NCBI GenBank assembly: GCA_015501055.1
Contig: JADNYV010000185.1
Coordinates: forward strand, 1-64,000
Length of the DNA: 64,000 nt
Source of the DNA: Mucidula mucida
Taxonomy: Eukaryota; Basidiomycota; Agaricomycetes; Agaricales; Physalacriaceae
Direction of reading: 5' to 3'
Part shown: piece by piece, positions 10,137 through 21,657 of the stretch
Layout: each line of letters begins with the position of its first letter
How positions within the stretch are numbered: position 1 is the first letter of the stretch
The notes under the pieces: model-generated
Seen by the model: only the letters and a program-made list of their open reading frames with translations
Database searches by the model: none
What the model was told of the DNA's origin: nothing
Translations under genes and position numbers: made by a program

Positions 10137-13100
10137 ATGTCTGTCGACCCGACATCCATCATATCCATGATCGAGCAATGCATCAAGATCTACGACTACA
10201 TCGAAGCCGTCAGGGAATCCTTTAAGGAGCGACAACGCTTCATGCAGGAGGTAGCCGCCTTGAGAGATGTGCTCGTCAATCTCCAAGGCCTCCTCCAAGA
10301 CGACGCCTTCACCCAAAACCGTTCGTCGATGGCACCTCTCAAGGTCTTTTTCGACCCGACGAAGCCTTTCGTTGGATTGATAGAGAGGGATCTTGGTGAG
10401 CTGGAAGGAAAGCTGCGTGGAGCGACGAAAAAGGATAGGAGCGGCTGGCGTTTGTCATGGACGAAGGTGGTAGCCGCTGGGATGTGGCCACTGGACAAAG
10501 CCGAGAGCGAAGTTTTGTTCATTCGTCTCGAGCGTCACAAGAGCTTGATTTCATTAGCTATGCAGCACGACATCGAGTGAGTCTGATAACAGCGCACTTG
10601 AATATCATTGACATGAACTTTAGTCGGCTCATACACGCGGTTCTCGAGATGGCTGCAGATAGCAAGGGGCAACTGCCCGAGGTCACAGCAGCGGTTGCCG
10701 AGTTGACTCAAGTCATCGGAGTTGCTATCAGCTGTGCGTACATAATTCTCAAACATCTAGCCTTCGAATCCTCATGATCCTCAAGACGAAGAGCGCCGGA
10801 AAGTGGCCGAATGGATTTCAAATGTCACGTTCTCCGCTTACCATGCTGAGAACTCGCGCAAGTGGTTGAAAGGGACTGGCGGCTGGGTACTGGAGAGCTC
10901 GGAATTCCAGTCATGGGTGACCGGGACCTCGTCGCCGCCTGTACTGTGGTGCTACGGAGACGGTGAGTCGGTCTTCGATGTAAATCGGCGTTTTAGCTGA
11001 CTACCAGCCATCTCAGCGGGTGCTGGAAAGTCCGTTGCTGCGTGAGTTGCATCATATACACACCAGAGAGCAGTACTTAACATCGCTCTTCCAGTGCCAT
11101 GATTGTCGAGCACCTGCGATCCATCGCAGGGAACATAGTACTCGTCATTGTGTGCCGATATAACCAGAATCATGACTCCCTTCGCGAGACGCACGCCTTC
11201 ATATGCTGCCTGCTTCGTCAGCTGCTTCAACTCGACGCCACCTCAAGCGTCCCGCCATCGTTATTGGAATTGTACCGAAAGGATATATATCCATCGGAAG
11301 ATGGCGTTCGTACCCTCTTAATCGAGGCAGCCCGGCTCATTTCACGGCCCATTTTCATCGTTCTCGACGCACTCGACGAATGCCCTCTCGGATTTGATCT
11401 CGTGGCCGCCATTGAAAGTTTGGGACACGATTTTAATCTCCTCATTACCTCCCGCGACGTCTTCTCCCAGATAAAAGATTATCCATCTCTCCCCATTCGA
11501 GCTGCAGATCGTGACATCCTTGCTCTCGTTGATAGCAAGATCTCCAAATTGCGTTGGGTTTGTGAGGACGAGGATCTGCAAAGTGCCGTTCGCAGCGAGG
11601 TTGTTGCGAGAGCGAACGGCATGTTTCTGTTAGCGAGTCTAACGCTATGGGAGCTTGAGCACAACGTCGCCAGTAAAGTTGATGTCCGAAGGGTGCTCAC
11701 ATCCATTCCTGTCAGTTTAGATGATGCATATCACCAGATATTCGTGCGCATTGGCAAACAAGGTGCTAGGATGAAGCAACTTGCTCTTCAGGCCATTATG
11801 TGGATTTATGCCGATTTTGGCAACCCGGTTGACTGGAATAAGCTGTATTGGTGGGAGCTCAGGCTCGTTTTTGCTTGCAACATGATATCTATGTCCGGAT
11901 CTGACTTTCCTGAACCGCCATCCGCAAACACGATTGTGGATGCCTGTGGTGGCCTGGTCAGTGCTCCTAGAAATGTCGCATTTGCACCTGCATTCATCCG
12001 TACGCCGTGTTCTAGGTCTACACATTCATAGTTACTGATAAGTATACAGATTATTCGGTCCAGGAGTACATTTTCCGCTTTCAGTCTTCTGTGTTTCCCG
12101 AAGATCCCTATGAATTTGCTTTCAAATTCTGTATCACCGCTCTTTCCCGCATAGAAGGGCGCTATGCGGCTCACTTACGCCCAAGACTACAAATTGTATG
12201 GTATTGTCTTGCTCACAAACTGGATTCATACCAGCCTGTTGTTGTTCACTCTGCCTTGGCAGACGAAAACTTCACGAAATGCTTGAGCTATCGCGAGCAG
12301 ATCATCGGTTCACTTCGCCAGGGCGACGGCGGTCTCACTCCTCTTGATTACGCCGCAATACTCGGAATTCCTCATACATTTGGACTTGCTCAAGAAGTAC
12401 AGGCTCCGGACGAACGTCATTTTCGTCGCGTCACGACCGTCTTGATAAAACGGGATTACTGGGACGTCGTGCATAAGGTTTGGAAATGCGGGGACTATGA
12501 CATCAATATTTTCTGTGACGAGATCGGCTGTACCACTGCATGTAGACTTGTCACTTTCTCCACCTTTAGGGTCAGTGTGGAACTCTGTCGGTCATTCATT
12601 GACCATCCAAGTACTTCCCTATGTTGCCCGCGCCATGATAGCCTACTTGGCTGTGCATTATGTTACTGGGATGCGCGTCGGTGGTCCTGGTATGAGTGCG
12701 ACAGAGCACTCGAGAACATCAAATTAATCCTCGAACGCCTGTCCCGCGATACAACCAGTAATCCCTATCAGCCAACGCGGTTCCCGGTATATTCCCCTCC
12801 AAGTCCTCCGAGATCCCACCCCCCAGATATCCTCCATGTCATCGCAGTATTCCTGCAGAGAGCTAAGATAGATTTTGATGCGCACATCACGCATATGGTA
12901 CCCCCAGAGATCTTGCTTGCGCTGTTGATGCTTCCATGGCACACCCATCTCGATACACGAAAACAGGTGATACTGGAAGTACTACGTCCATACGCGCGAC
13001 GCCCGGTTGCCAATGTCCCCGATGTCAGCATTTCCGACCAAGTTCGCAATACAAAAGTGCTTGCCCATAACGCCATTTCCGACCGTGCGCCGCAAGTGCT

Positions 13101-13458
13101 TAAAGCAAGCGATATCTGTGCTACGGTTGAAGCAGGCCCCGCCGGCAGTATTCCCAACCCTGCGCATCCTAGTCATATTCCCGGTGATAACGCGCATGTC
13201 GTTCCCCAGACCGTAGAAGCGATCGAAGCAAAGGATAGCTCTGCGCCGGCGATCGAACCAGTCCCTGCCGACAGCACTCTTGCTCACATTCCTTCCGACA
13301 AGGTACTCAATGACCTTGCCGTTTCTCATACAACGCAGGCTTCTGGAGGAGTGGATACGTATCGTATGACTGCGGTTTTTCTTGTCGCTGGAGCCGCCAT
13401 CGCCCTCTATTTATACGTGGCGCCGCCAGCGCTAGTCGTGCGCCTATCAATACAATAG
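10137..13458 (+). CDS. NACHT-type STAND NTPase with C-terminal membrane anchor (six exons)
   Basis: Modelled exons 10137-10576, 10624-10733, 10786-10962, 11017-11041, 11095-11999, 12050-13458; phases are consistent and give 1021 residues. The N-terminus (MSVDPTSIISMIEQCIKIYD) is the alpha-helical domain common before fungal NACHT modules. Walker A (GDAGAGKS, about residue 245) is assembled across three exons, the middle one only 25 nt. Walker B is IFIVLDALDEC and the following strand ends LLITSRD. After the NTPase comes a helical region, a Ser/Pro/Ala-rich linker and one hydrophobic segment near the end (TAVFLVAGAAIALYLYVA), suggesting membrane anchoring. STAND NTPases act as switch-like sensors in fungal non-self recognition; that role here is inference. 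I start at ATG 10137, which gives the family N-terminus. Paralogues lie at 25.6 kb and 56.4 kb. Confidence 0.88.
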
Positions 13459-13989
13459 AAGTTCATCAGAAGACTATAAACAGTGTAGTACGGATATTTG
13501 GATTTGTACGAAAGAATTTTATGTATGCACATTAACGAAGGACATGGCGGGAAATCGATCGCTCAATACGCGACTATAAAGGGAGACGAATATACGAACA
13601 CAACGGCTTTCGGCCTGTTCAGAGCATGTATCGCCCGTAATCGCTGCCCTCAAGACGATGTCTGCACTACCGTATCCACTGCGGCCATCAAGGCTCAACC
13701 ATAAGCACAAAGTGTACACGATGCTGGTATGACCTTAGTAGGATTGAGAGGGTCAACCGAAACTCGTTGGGTTCGTCACAGATCCAGGACGCCAGGATCG
13801 CCTGGAGTCGATGTATGATCGCCCGAGTAATGATGGGCGAATAGCAATCGAGCGCAAAGCGCGAATTGTCGACGTCAAGACGGCGGGCACCGACTGCGAC
13901 TATAGGACGTGATGGTTGCCCCAGAAAGTCTCTGGAGCTGTTATCCAAGATGTCTCGGATTTTAAACGGGTAGAGCCAAGTATGACCAC
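13459..13989. other. Intergenic, no supported gene
   Basis: Short open frames only, with no motif, and no resemblance to the 3' flank of the second NACHT copy. Confidence 0.4.
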
Positions 13990-15125
13990 CTGTTATGTCC
14001 AAGCGCACAGACGACTGCCACAACTCCGTATACAGACTCTCTAGAAGCACACCTAGAGCCCCGTCGAAATGGCAAGTCTGCGAGACTCCCTAGCAGAGCT
14101 GGACCATGTGCGGATTCATATGCGGGTGGTAAGCTCGCGTAGACAATCAGCGAGGTCGCAATGTCTGGGGAGATCGCCGTTATTCGAGGTCGATATACGC
14201 GTGGAGCCCTGTCAGACAGACAACTTGTGCATGTCGCGCTCGACTTGGTGCATTGAGTACGTTCCATGCCCCATTCAGAACTGTATTGAGTGCATTTGGA
14301 ATCGGGCACCGCCGAAGAGGAAGCCTGATCGTACATCGTACTTAGAAAAGGCCTGCCTGAACGCAGACCGCGTACCAATTTCTGAGCGTCATTCTAAAAC
14401 ACGACTTGGCTTGGGTCAATCAGCATCTCCAGTAAAGCTGATGTTTATCTCGTCGGTATTCTGTCCGACATGATAGTATTGGTACGGTGGCACGGTACTT
14501 GTGTGTTCGAGAAGAGCGTATACGACCATGCGATGGAGATGACACCAATGAAGAAGGCTTTGAACAGTCAGATGTAGACGACCTGGCGACCAGCCGCCGC
14601 CGCGCAAATATGGACAGGAGCGAGGGAGTTCTATGAGAGAACCGTGAGTTGGAAAAAACCAGGGTGAAAGCAGAAAACACACCGATTTCTAGGCGCTATT
14701 CTGCTACACGATTTCGCCGTACATCGTCATCAACATCTGCGGAAGGCTAACATCCACCTCGGCGACGTAAATACATCAAAAAAGACGGATGGAATCCATG
14801 TGTGAGTTCCAGAAGGACAAAGGTAGATGCGGATGCCTGCGCAAACTGCAAAGTAAGTTTTGTAAACATTGTAAAGACATGCTGGCATACCCAGTTTTCC
14901 GCGCGCTAATTAGAGTCGGTAACGAGTCTGCAAATGGGTTCTAGTTAACAAAGAATCCGTCGAGGAATTCTTTCCATATCCGCACGGTATTAGTACCGAC
15001 AACGTGGCGTCGGTGCAAAGTCGACGAGTATCCCGTTCGAAAACGAGGCGGAAAAGAGCTGAGGCCGGAAGCGCGAAAGAGAATGGGTGGCACCATAGCA
15101 ATTTGGTGGCAGGAAGGAAACCTGA
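13990..15125 (-). repeat. Decayed duplicate locus, copy B (paralogue at 880-2240)
   Basis: Aligns with 880-2240 in order and orientation. Like copy A it contains two exon-like blocks (14375-14452 and about 14680-14765) that also resemble each other. On the minus strand each block ends in or near a stop after a (D/A)VSxAGDAD-like run. Frames are broken throughout (for example stops near 14430 and 14710). Copy B is shorter and slightly more GC-rich than copy A. I take it as a pseudogene of the same unknown multi-exon gene. Confidence 0.5.
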
Positions 15126-15295
15126 TGAGTGACAGTCACGCACAGTCACCAGAATATCGACACGCTGAGAAGAAGAAGAATGCGATGCAATCAATGAAAG
15201 TAAATACAAGTTGTCCGTATGTAAGTAAAGTCCTAGATCAGAGCGAAGTCCGTGGTACATAGTTATAGGTATAGGTTAGCGCACGACGATCATGG

Positions 15296-15931
15296 CTAGT
15301 GGTAGTACTTGTCGTCGTGCTTGTCCTTCCCGTCGTGCTTGTCTTTCCAGTCATGCTTATCCTCCCAATCATGCTTATCCTCCCAATCGTGCTTGTACTT
15401 TTCGTCATGCTTGTCCTCCCAATCGTGCTTTCCCTCCCAGTCGTGCTTGTCCTTCCAATCATTATCCTTCCCGTCAGTGCGCTTGTACTTCCCATCGTGC
15501 TTATCCTTCCCGTACTTCTCTTTGTCGTCGTATTTATCCTTCCCGTCATGCTTGTCTTTCCAATCGTGCTTATCCTTCTCGTCGTGCTTATCATTGTTGC
15601 GTCTGTACTTCCCGTCGTATTTGTCCTTATCGTCATGTTTATCCTTCCAATCATCGTGTTTGTCATTCCAATTCTGAGTACGGAGACGGCGTTAGCAAAA
15701 CCGCTAAGCGCCGAAGACTATATGCATACCACCCTTGTCCTTGTAGTCTTTGTCTTTGTAATCTTCATCCTTGTCGTCGCAGTCCGTGTCTTTGTAGTCC
15801 TTATCCTTGTAGTCCTTGTGATCATAGTATTCTCTTCTGGCCACAGCGCGTGCGTCAAGTCGAGCGTGTAAGGCCGGGGCTGCGAGAGCAACCGCGGAGA
15901 GTGTTAAGACGGAGAGGATGTTGACCAACAT
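15296..15931 (-). CDS. Secreted Asp/Lys/His-rich repeat protein
   Basis: Starts at ATG 15931 with a clear signal peptide (MLVNILSVLTLSAVALAAPA), a short pro-like region with R-R, then runs of DYKDKDYKD. After a probable intron (GTATGC at about 15729 to CTCAG at 15674) the frame that is open to the TAG at 15296 is a long series of KHDW, KDKHD and KYDGK repeats, about 125 residues of almost only D, K, H, W, Y and G. The obvious splice leaves the two parts out of phase by one codon position, so the exact junction is unresolved, or there is a frameshift. A TATA-like TATTTAAG lies about 65 bp upstream. Function unknown; the composition would allow metal binding. The long plus-strand frames over this region are antisense shadows of the repeat. 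Confidence 0.65.
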
Positions 15932-16075
15932 GTTGGTAGAGATGGATTGTTGGAGGAGTGGGAAGGATAGTATTGAGTTAACTAAATGTTCAGTGCTTAA
16001 ATACTCGACGCAAGAAGGTACACCGACTGAGGCGTCGAGCACACATGGCCATGACGATGGTCAAGCCATGTATAG

Positions 16076-16240
16076 TGTGTTCGGGCATGCAGCGAGCTTT
16101 ACCTTGGCGCGGTCACGTTGCCAGGATGAGACATTTGAGCTACGCCTCCATTGAAATTGCGGATATAACGAGCCGTTGACAATGTCTTTAGCCGAGAAAG
16201 GCGGAGAGAACGTGGGCGCTGAGGTTGCAGAGGTACCTAG
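16076..16240. repeat. First unit of a tandem duplication, left part
   Basis: Matches 22067-22230 in direct orientation (shared gtgttcgggcatgcagcgag, then taccttggcgcggtcacg). The unit is interrupted at 16240 by the MULE insertion and resumes at 21786. Its last nine bases (GGTACCTAG) are the target duplication of that element. Confidence 0.75.
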
Positions 16241-16296
16241 ATTATGGGCAATCGCACCCTCCTGGCTAGCGGATTAGATAATCAGTTCCCACGACG
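16241..16296 (+). repeat. MULE left terminal inverted repeat
   Basis: Begins ATTATGGGCAATCGC directly after the GGTACCTAG duplication. Pairs with 21730-21785, with one mismatch near its inner end. Confidence 0.93.
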
Positions 16297-16806
16297 TCGC
16301 CGCGGGCGTCTTAGCGGAACTTAGCTACTGTCTGTCATCGAGCCAGTTCTCCCCGATGACTACGATGCTCTTTTGATATGTACTACTCTAGTCCATGAAT
16401 AAAGTGTTTTGAGTACTATCTTTCCATGTCCTGGACCCTGTCCGACGCCGCTTCTCTCGTCCAATGTCCCCACCCACATCCTCTACCCGACCAAAGATGT
16501 CCCGCAAAATCTTGCCCATCTTCGGATGCACACCTGTCTTGGACTGTGCTACACCTAGCATATCCTCAAAGCACCGCTTGTAGTGTAGAATCTCGGCATC
16601 GCTGAAGAAGATCTGGAACATCTGTCATAAGGCTATTGGCTCCGGATATCTAGCACTGCACTCACGCGTTCAGGACCCTCTTCTTCGCTATGTGCCCCTT
16701 CTTGATCAATGTCGATTGCATTATCTAGATCCATTTCGGGCTCGGGATCGACAATCATCGGCGGCTCGGAATTGACATCCATTGACTCCGGAACAGTCTC
16801 CTTTGG

Positions 16807-17012
16807 CTAGAGATGGACACGAGTCCATACTCGAGTATATTCGGACTCATCGTATGAGTAACTCTTACCTCAAACCCAATACTCAAGACTCGAGTCTTCA
16901 CTCGAGACTCTACTCGAATATCTACTCTACTCGAGAGTACTTCATGAGTCTCGAGTATTCGAGTACTCGAGTACGATCCGAGTATACTCGAGTATACTCA
17001 CGTATCAGCAAG
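16807..17012. repeat. hAT left subterminal repeat array
   Basis: Many overlapping copies of ACTCGAGTAT and its complement, several palindromic (CGAGTATACTCG). The counterpart is at the right end, 18555-18774. The plus-strand frame here is low-complexity, not a gene. Confidence 0.8.
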
Positions 17013-17095
17013 CAAATTCAAACATAAAGACAGTGAAGATTAAAGTAAGTAGGTCGTAAGTGTATCAAGTTATATCCATATCAGTAGCATCCATA

Positions 17096-18490
17096 TCAGT
17101 AGTATCCTGAGGTGAAGAAGCAGGCTTGCGCCGTCGAACCATCAACGACCGCAGCACGCGAGGTCTGCGCCCAAAGAGCCTCGAGTTCGTCTTGCATTTT
17201 CTGATGCTTTGTCGCCGCCACCTTCTCGGCCAGTTCCTCCTCTTCGTCAAGCTCGTCGGCGACCGGATCATCCTCCCATTCATCGACATCCTCCGCATCC
17301 TCGGGCTGCATCAGAAGCTCTTCCTCCGTCTTCTTCTTCTTCTTCTTTTCCGGTTCGAACTGAGAGCAGATAGCCTATGAATTAATTTGTTAGGGGTCGG
17401 GAAAGAAAAGCGAATCAGTGAAACTTGCCTGATAGACCAAGTTCAGGATGTGCCCAAAGCACCGTACTTGGGTATCCCACCGACCAGATATGGAGGCCTC
17501 GTAGTGACCGTAGAGACGATTGAGCTCGTCAAGCATGGAGTCGTTGTTGGTGGCATTGTCGCCAACGTGGCCAAGAGTGCGCTCGACAATTCCGAACTCT
17601 TTGAGGAGCTCGAATGCCGCCTTGGCGAGGTTCTTCCCAGTGTGTGCAATCGTCATCCTAAATAAGTGTTTAAGATATATCAAAAAAAGAGAGGAGAGAA
17701 AGACTTACTCGATCATATCCAATGTGATAACAAATAGCTTGCCCTTGTGGATAAATGAGGCGAGAATGCCCATGAACTCGTGTCCGTTCGGGGCAGTCCA
17801 GCAGTCAAAGATGAGGTTGAAGCGCCCCTCGTATTCATCGAGAAGCTTCTGCACCTCCTCACGAGTCATCTTGAAGGCCTCGTGGATGTCGCGGCGGAGA
17901 GTTCGACGAGATGGGGGCTCAGCCTCGGGGTTAAGGTAGGTGACGACGTCGATGAGCCCGTCATCGTTGACAGTGGAATAGGCGCGGTGGCTCTTTGCAA
18001 TCCATTTAAGGAGTTTGAAACGATAGGTGCCTTTGCGGAAGCGACGAGGCAGCTTGTCCGTAAGCTTGGTTTGAACGGGCTTCTTGTCCTTGGCAGCATG
18101 CTCGAGGTCGCATTTCCTGACGTGCTTCAGGATATTCGTGCCAACACTGCTGTCCCATGCGCGTGGGATTTTGGTGCCATGACTGAAATAGAAATCAATA
18201 CAACGCCACAGAAAGCAAGAAATACATACTGAGGACAGACAAACATATGGTAAAACTTCTGCTTATCCTCATTCCATTCAACCTCGATTTTGGGGAAGTG
18301 ATGATACATCGCCGAGCTCCAGCGCGCGCGGAGCTTTGCTAGAGAACGTGTCAGGGAGAATATGGAATAAAAGAAGGAAAAACTTACGAAGGTTCCATTC
18401 GTGCCACTCCTTTGTTCCTTTCTCGGGGATACTCGCATCCGCTGGTGGAGCATCGTCGACCCAGTCCTGCTCAGCTTGCGCCTTCGCCAT
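17096..18490 (-). CDS. hAT transposase, C-terminally shortened (five exons)
   Basis: Exons 18490-18388, 18338-18230, 18182-17709, 17657-17429 and 17374-17096 splice in frame to 397 residues. The fourth intron uses a GC-AG pair (CAG/GCAAGT). An N-terminal zinc-finger-like segment has Cys in FVCP and the H/C pair in NILKHVRKCDLEH. The RNase H fold shows the first Asp in FNLIFDCWTAPNGHEFMG and the second in GHVGDNATNNDSMLDEL, then RCFGHILNLVYQ. After an acidic stretch the frame stops without the hAT C-terminal dimerisation region and its catalytic Glu, so the protein is probably inactive as a transposase although open. In-frame K/R-rich sequence lies upstream of the chosen ATG without another ATG, so the N-terminus may also be lost. 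Confidence 0.8.
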
Positions 18491-18554
18491 CTCCGCCTCC
18501 TTGGCGAGCTGAGCGGCAGTCTTGGGCTTCGCCGGTCCCTTGCGTTTCGCCGCC

Positions 18555-18774
18555 TTTACTCACGAATACTCACGAATATAAGAATACTCATGAGTATTCA
18601 CGAATATTTATGAGTATGAGTCTATCGAGTATTCGTGGCCCCAAACTGAAACTCTAGACTCACCATAGACTCTAGACTCTACTCTACTCACGTGCGAGTA
18701 TACTCTTGGCTTGCATGATGAGTATGAGTTTATTCGTGAGTACTTTTTTTATTCTATACTCGCGTCCGACTCTA
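18555..18774. repeat. hAT right subterminal repeat array
   Basis: Clustered copies of TACTCACGAATA and GAGTATTCGTGAG plus AGACTCTAGACTC units between the transposase 5' end and the terminal repeat. Confidence 0.75.
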
Positions 18775-21657
18775 CCTTTGGCTCGGACTGCACTGCAGAC
18801 GTGTTGGTCTTCCGTCGTGAGGCGTATCCTCCGAGAAGAATAACCTCAACCTCCCTATCCTCGCACTCCTCATCCTCAGAGCTCGTCGATTCCTTGTGAA
18901 TTCCAGGGATGGTGTAGTACGGTGCGTAGTGATTCCGTCGCAAGTTCAAGAAGAAGCGGTAATCATTGCACAGTGCATTATTTGTCAGCCGGTTTGCCTC
19001 TCTGACAAGATGCTTGCAAAGGAGAAACCGGCTGATGAGATAGGATGGACAAGAGCACGTCCAACGCTCCACCGAAGTGTGGTACTTCCCACGCGGTCGA
19101 TCACGCTCGGCTTCAATATCTGCAAGACGTTCTGCGCGTGCCGATCCCTTACGCGACGTGTCTTTAAGGCATGCAAGCTCCTGCTCCATGGATCGAAGCT
19201 CATTGGGCTTGCTCATGCTGCGCCAATCTTGAGCAAAGCTTGATTGCCACGGAGCAAGAGCTTTTGGTCGTCCCAGGCGTCGGTGATCTTGTAGGTAAGC
19301 CACCTTCCGATTAATCCGCGGAAGGAGAAACTTCAACATAACATGAGTTACCAGATCAAGACGTGGACGATTGAACTGCGGGAGGTCGCGCCGCTTGATT
19401 TGACGCCAGAGGGACTCCACAATCATTGTCGTCTTCAACCGCGGAATTGCATCACATGCAGCACGTGCCCACAGAATCCACTGTTTCGGAGTATACCAGC
19501 GGTTCCACAGGTATGCCCATACTTGAGATAGGTCCCGCTCAAAGCAGAAGTTGTAGATGTCTTGGACTGCCCGGCGATGGATTTCATCGCTGGAGAGCAT
19601 CGTCCCGGCGGTATCATTGATGGGGATGGAAGGGTGCTGATGGAGATGAACTCGGAATTTTTCGATAATGGGCTTTCGGTGCTCTTTAGGGCAAAAGAGG
19701 GGAAGATCTTGACTACGCGCGGCGGGAGGAGCTGGGTAAACCGGGGTACGAGTGTCACCCAGTTTAAGGATCATCACCGGAGGACGACAAGTTGGTACCG
19801 GCGGCGGCTTTAGAGGCTCGCGTCGTGGCTGAGGAATGTTCTCCATAGTTGTAAGATTGATGTGAATCTTGAGCGGCTCCAGTTCGTCAGGTGGATCAAT
19901 AGAGTCCGGATGGACACCATCCTCAACGAGACCAGATGTAACACCGGGTGCCCAGGTAGGATCAATGAAGTCGAAGATTTTGTTGGCCCTACGAGGGTCA
20001 TACGCCGCCGGGGGTTTATCCTCTCCAAGTCGCGTCTTGATGTAGCGAATCGAATGCCAATAGCAAAGCTGATGCTTCGCCTGCGGCATCTTAGCCTGAA
20101 ATGCATTGATCTCGGATGTCTCCTTATCCGAGTCGGTGAACTTGATATTCGGACATCGCTTTGCAATAAAATCGATGAAGTCCTGGAGCATGAGATCCTT
20201 GGTACCGGGCTCAGCAGTCCCGTCCGACGTTGTAAAAATAAAGGCAATAGGAACCGCACATCCATTGAGCTCTGCAACGAGGCTGTAAAGCTCATACCCG
20301 GCTTGATTGGTTTTCCCTATTCAGCTAGCTGTCAGAACGGCCTCATCTAAAATAAATCACGTACATGTTGAATCCATGGCTACCTCAGTAGTTTCTGCTC
20401 CAATTGCATCAAGCGGCTCTTTTAGTGCAAACGCGATGGCGTGGATTCCCGGACGCGGTGTGATCGGGATCACCTGAGTCGTGTAGTCTTCCACGCTCCG
20501 AATAAGTTTCTCGGCAGACTTAACTTGGTCATTGTCAAGCCTCCATTCCTTCTCACTCTGGTGCATCCATTCACTGTATACCTGCTTCTCCGTATATTCA
20601 TTGTCTGGGTTGTCGGCCAAGATTTTATCCCAAATCTAGGTAATTAAATGTAAGAATCAGAAATATTGGAAGGACATCATAATCACCTTCGATGGGGCGA
20701 GATGCTTGAGATCCCTTATGAGATCCTTCTGTTTCTGCCCAAGATTGATGTCCACGTATGGTGTATGCGCGTGGTGATGCATCAATTGAATGCGCGCGGT
20801 AGATGCATCATCATTCGCGAAGGTCACGCGCAACCATCCGTTACAGGCAAAACGATCCATCTTCATTCGCATACGCTGCCTCTTAGGGTCTTCTACAAGC
20901 CTTTCCTTTGTCTCCTGCCCTTTGAGCTGGGCACAGAAGAAAACAAATGTTCTGGATCCGGAGTCACTGTCACGGTAGTGCTTATATCTGTTCCGTGGAA
21001 CATTAGTACATAAAGAAGGAAATCTGATGGATACACGTACATGAATCGATAGTCTGTCAGATTTCTGATCTCGCGGGCCACTTGACGCGCCATGAGAGCA
21101 CTTTCCACGGGTTGAGTCACATGATCAGCTGGATCGCTGACCGTATCATCATTTGCGGTGACTTGTATCTCGGTCAGAAGCGCGTCAAGATGGACAACTG
21201 CTTCGAATTCGAAGGCATGGCCCTTATGGTCACGTATCATCTTAGCCGCTTCATGCCATTCCATTTCTGATAGCACACCCGTGGTTGGTGGCCGAGTAGA
21301 CGTTTGGGCAGAAGCGGAAGTACTATTGTTCTCCTTTGACGCGTCGGATGTATTAGTGTGCCTTCGAGTCGTGTCCCGGGTATCGCAGGAGACACATTTC
21401 TTCTTATATCCAAGGTTTTTAGTGCGGGGGAAGGTCGAGACTTTGCCACGGTATTTGCAGTGGGAGCACTTGCGCTCTTCTAATCATTTCAGTAGAATGC
21501 AGGGTATAAGTAATGACAGTAGTATCACTTACCTTCCTCTTTCGACGTGTCAGATGCGTTATTACTCATACTTGCAGAGGACAGCAGTCTATAGACGCAC
21601 ACAAGTACATATTCCGGCACCAATTTGTCGTGGGAATTGATTAACTAATCCCATAAG

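Larger units (their letters stand above)
16807..18774 (-). mobile_element. hAT DNA transposon nested in the MULE transposase
   Basis: 1968 bp with imperfect inverted ends (TAGAGATGGACACGAGT on the left; TAGAGTCGGACGCGAGT on the right, read inwards) and a perfect 8-bp duplication CCTTTGGC (16799-16806 and 18775-18782), the hAT hallmark. Removing the element plus one duplication copy restores the host MULE reading frame, which confirms the boundaries. The interior carries one minus-strand gene with BED-like and hAT RNase H-fold features. Both ends carry dense short repeats built on GAGTATTCGTGAGTA and ACTCGAGTAT, typical subterminal transposase-binding arrays. Confidence 0.93.
16388..21569 (-). 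pseudogene. MULE transposase with SWIM zinc finger, split by hAT insertion
   Basis: Exons on the minus strand: 21569-21533, 21479-21041, 20987-20687, 20635-20365, 20316-18775, then after the hAT 16798-16666 and 16621-16388. All junctions are GT-AG with consistent phase. Domains: a zinc ribbon (CSHC..KKCVSC) near the N-terminus; a MULE DDE core with Asp in AMDST, Asp in KFTDSDK, the C/H motif QLCYWHSIRYIKTRL and Glu in TTMIVESLWRQIKRR; a SWIM finger (WTCSCPSYLISRFLLCKHL) around 19020; an acidic tail; and a C-terminal exon with RTGSRTWKDS. The hAT sits in the acidic tail, so the present frame picks up eight hAT-encoded residues and stops at 18749. DDE and SWIM domains remain intact, so the truncated product might keep some activity. 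Confidence 0.88.

Noticed and set aside
15292..15924. Plus-strand frames of 190 and 210 codons rich in Leu/Val or Cys/Ser
   Set aside because: Reverse complement of the Asp/Lys/His repeats; the minus strand has the signal peptide and upstream TATA-like box.
16388..16621. Assigning the MFQIFFSDAEIL exon to the hAT transposase
   Set aside because: It lies outside the hAT 8-bp duplication and splices in frame to the MULE acidic tail once the hAT is removed.
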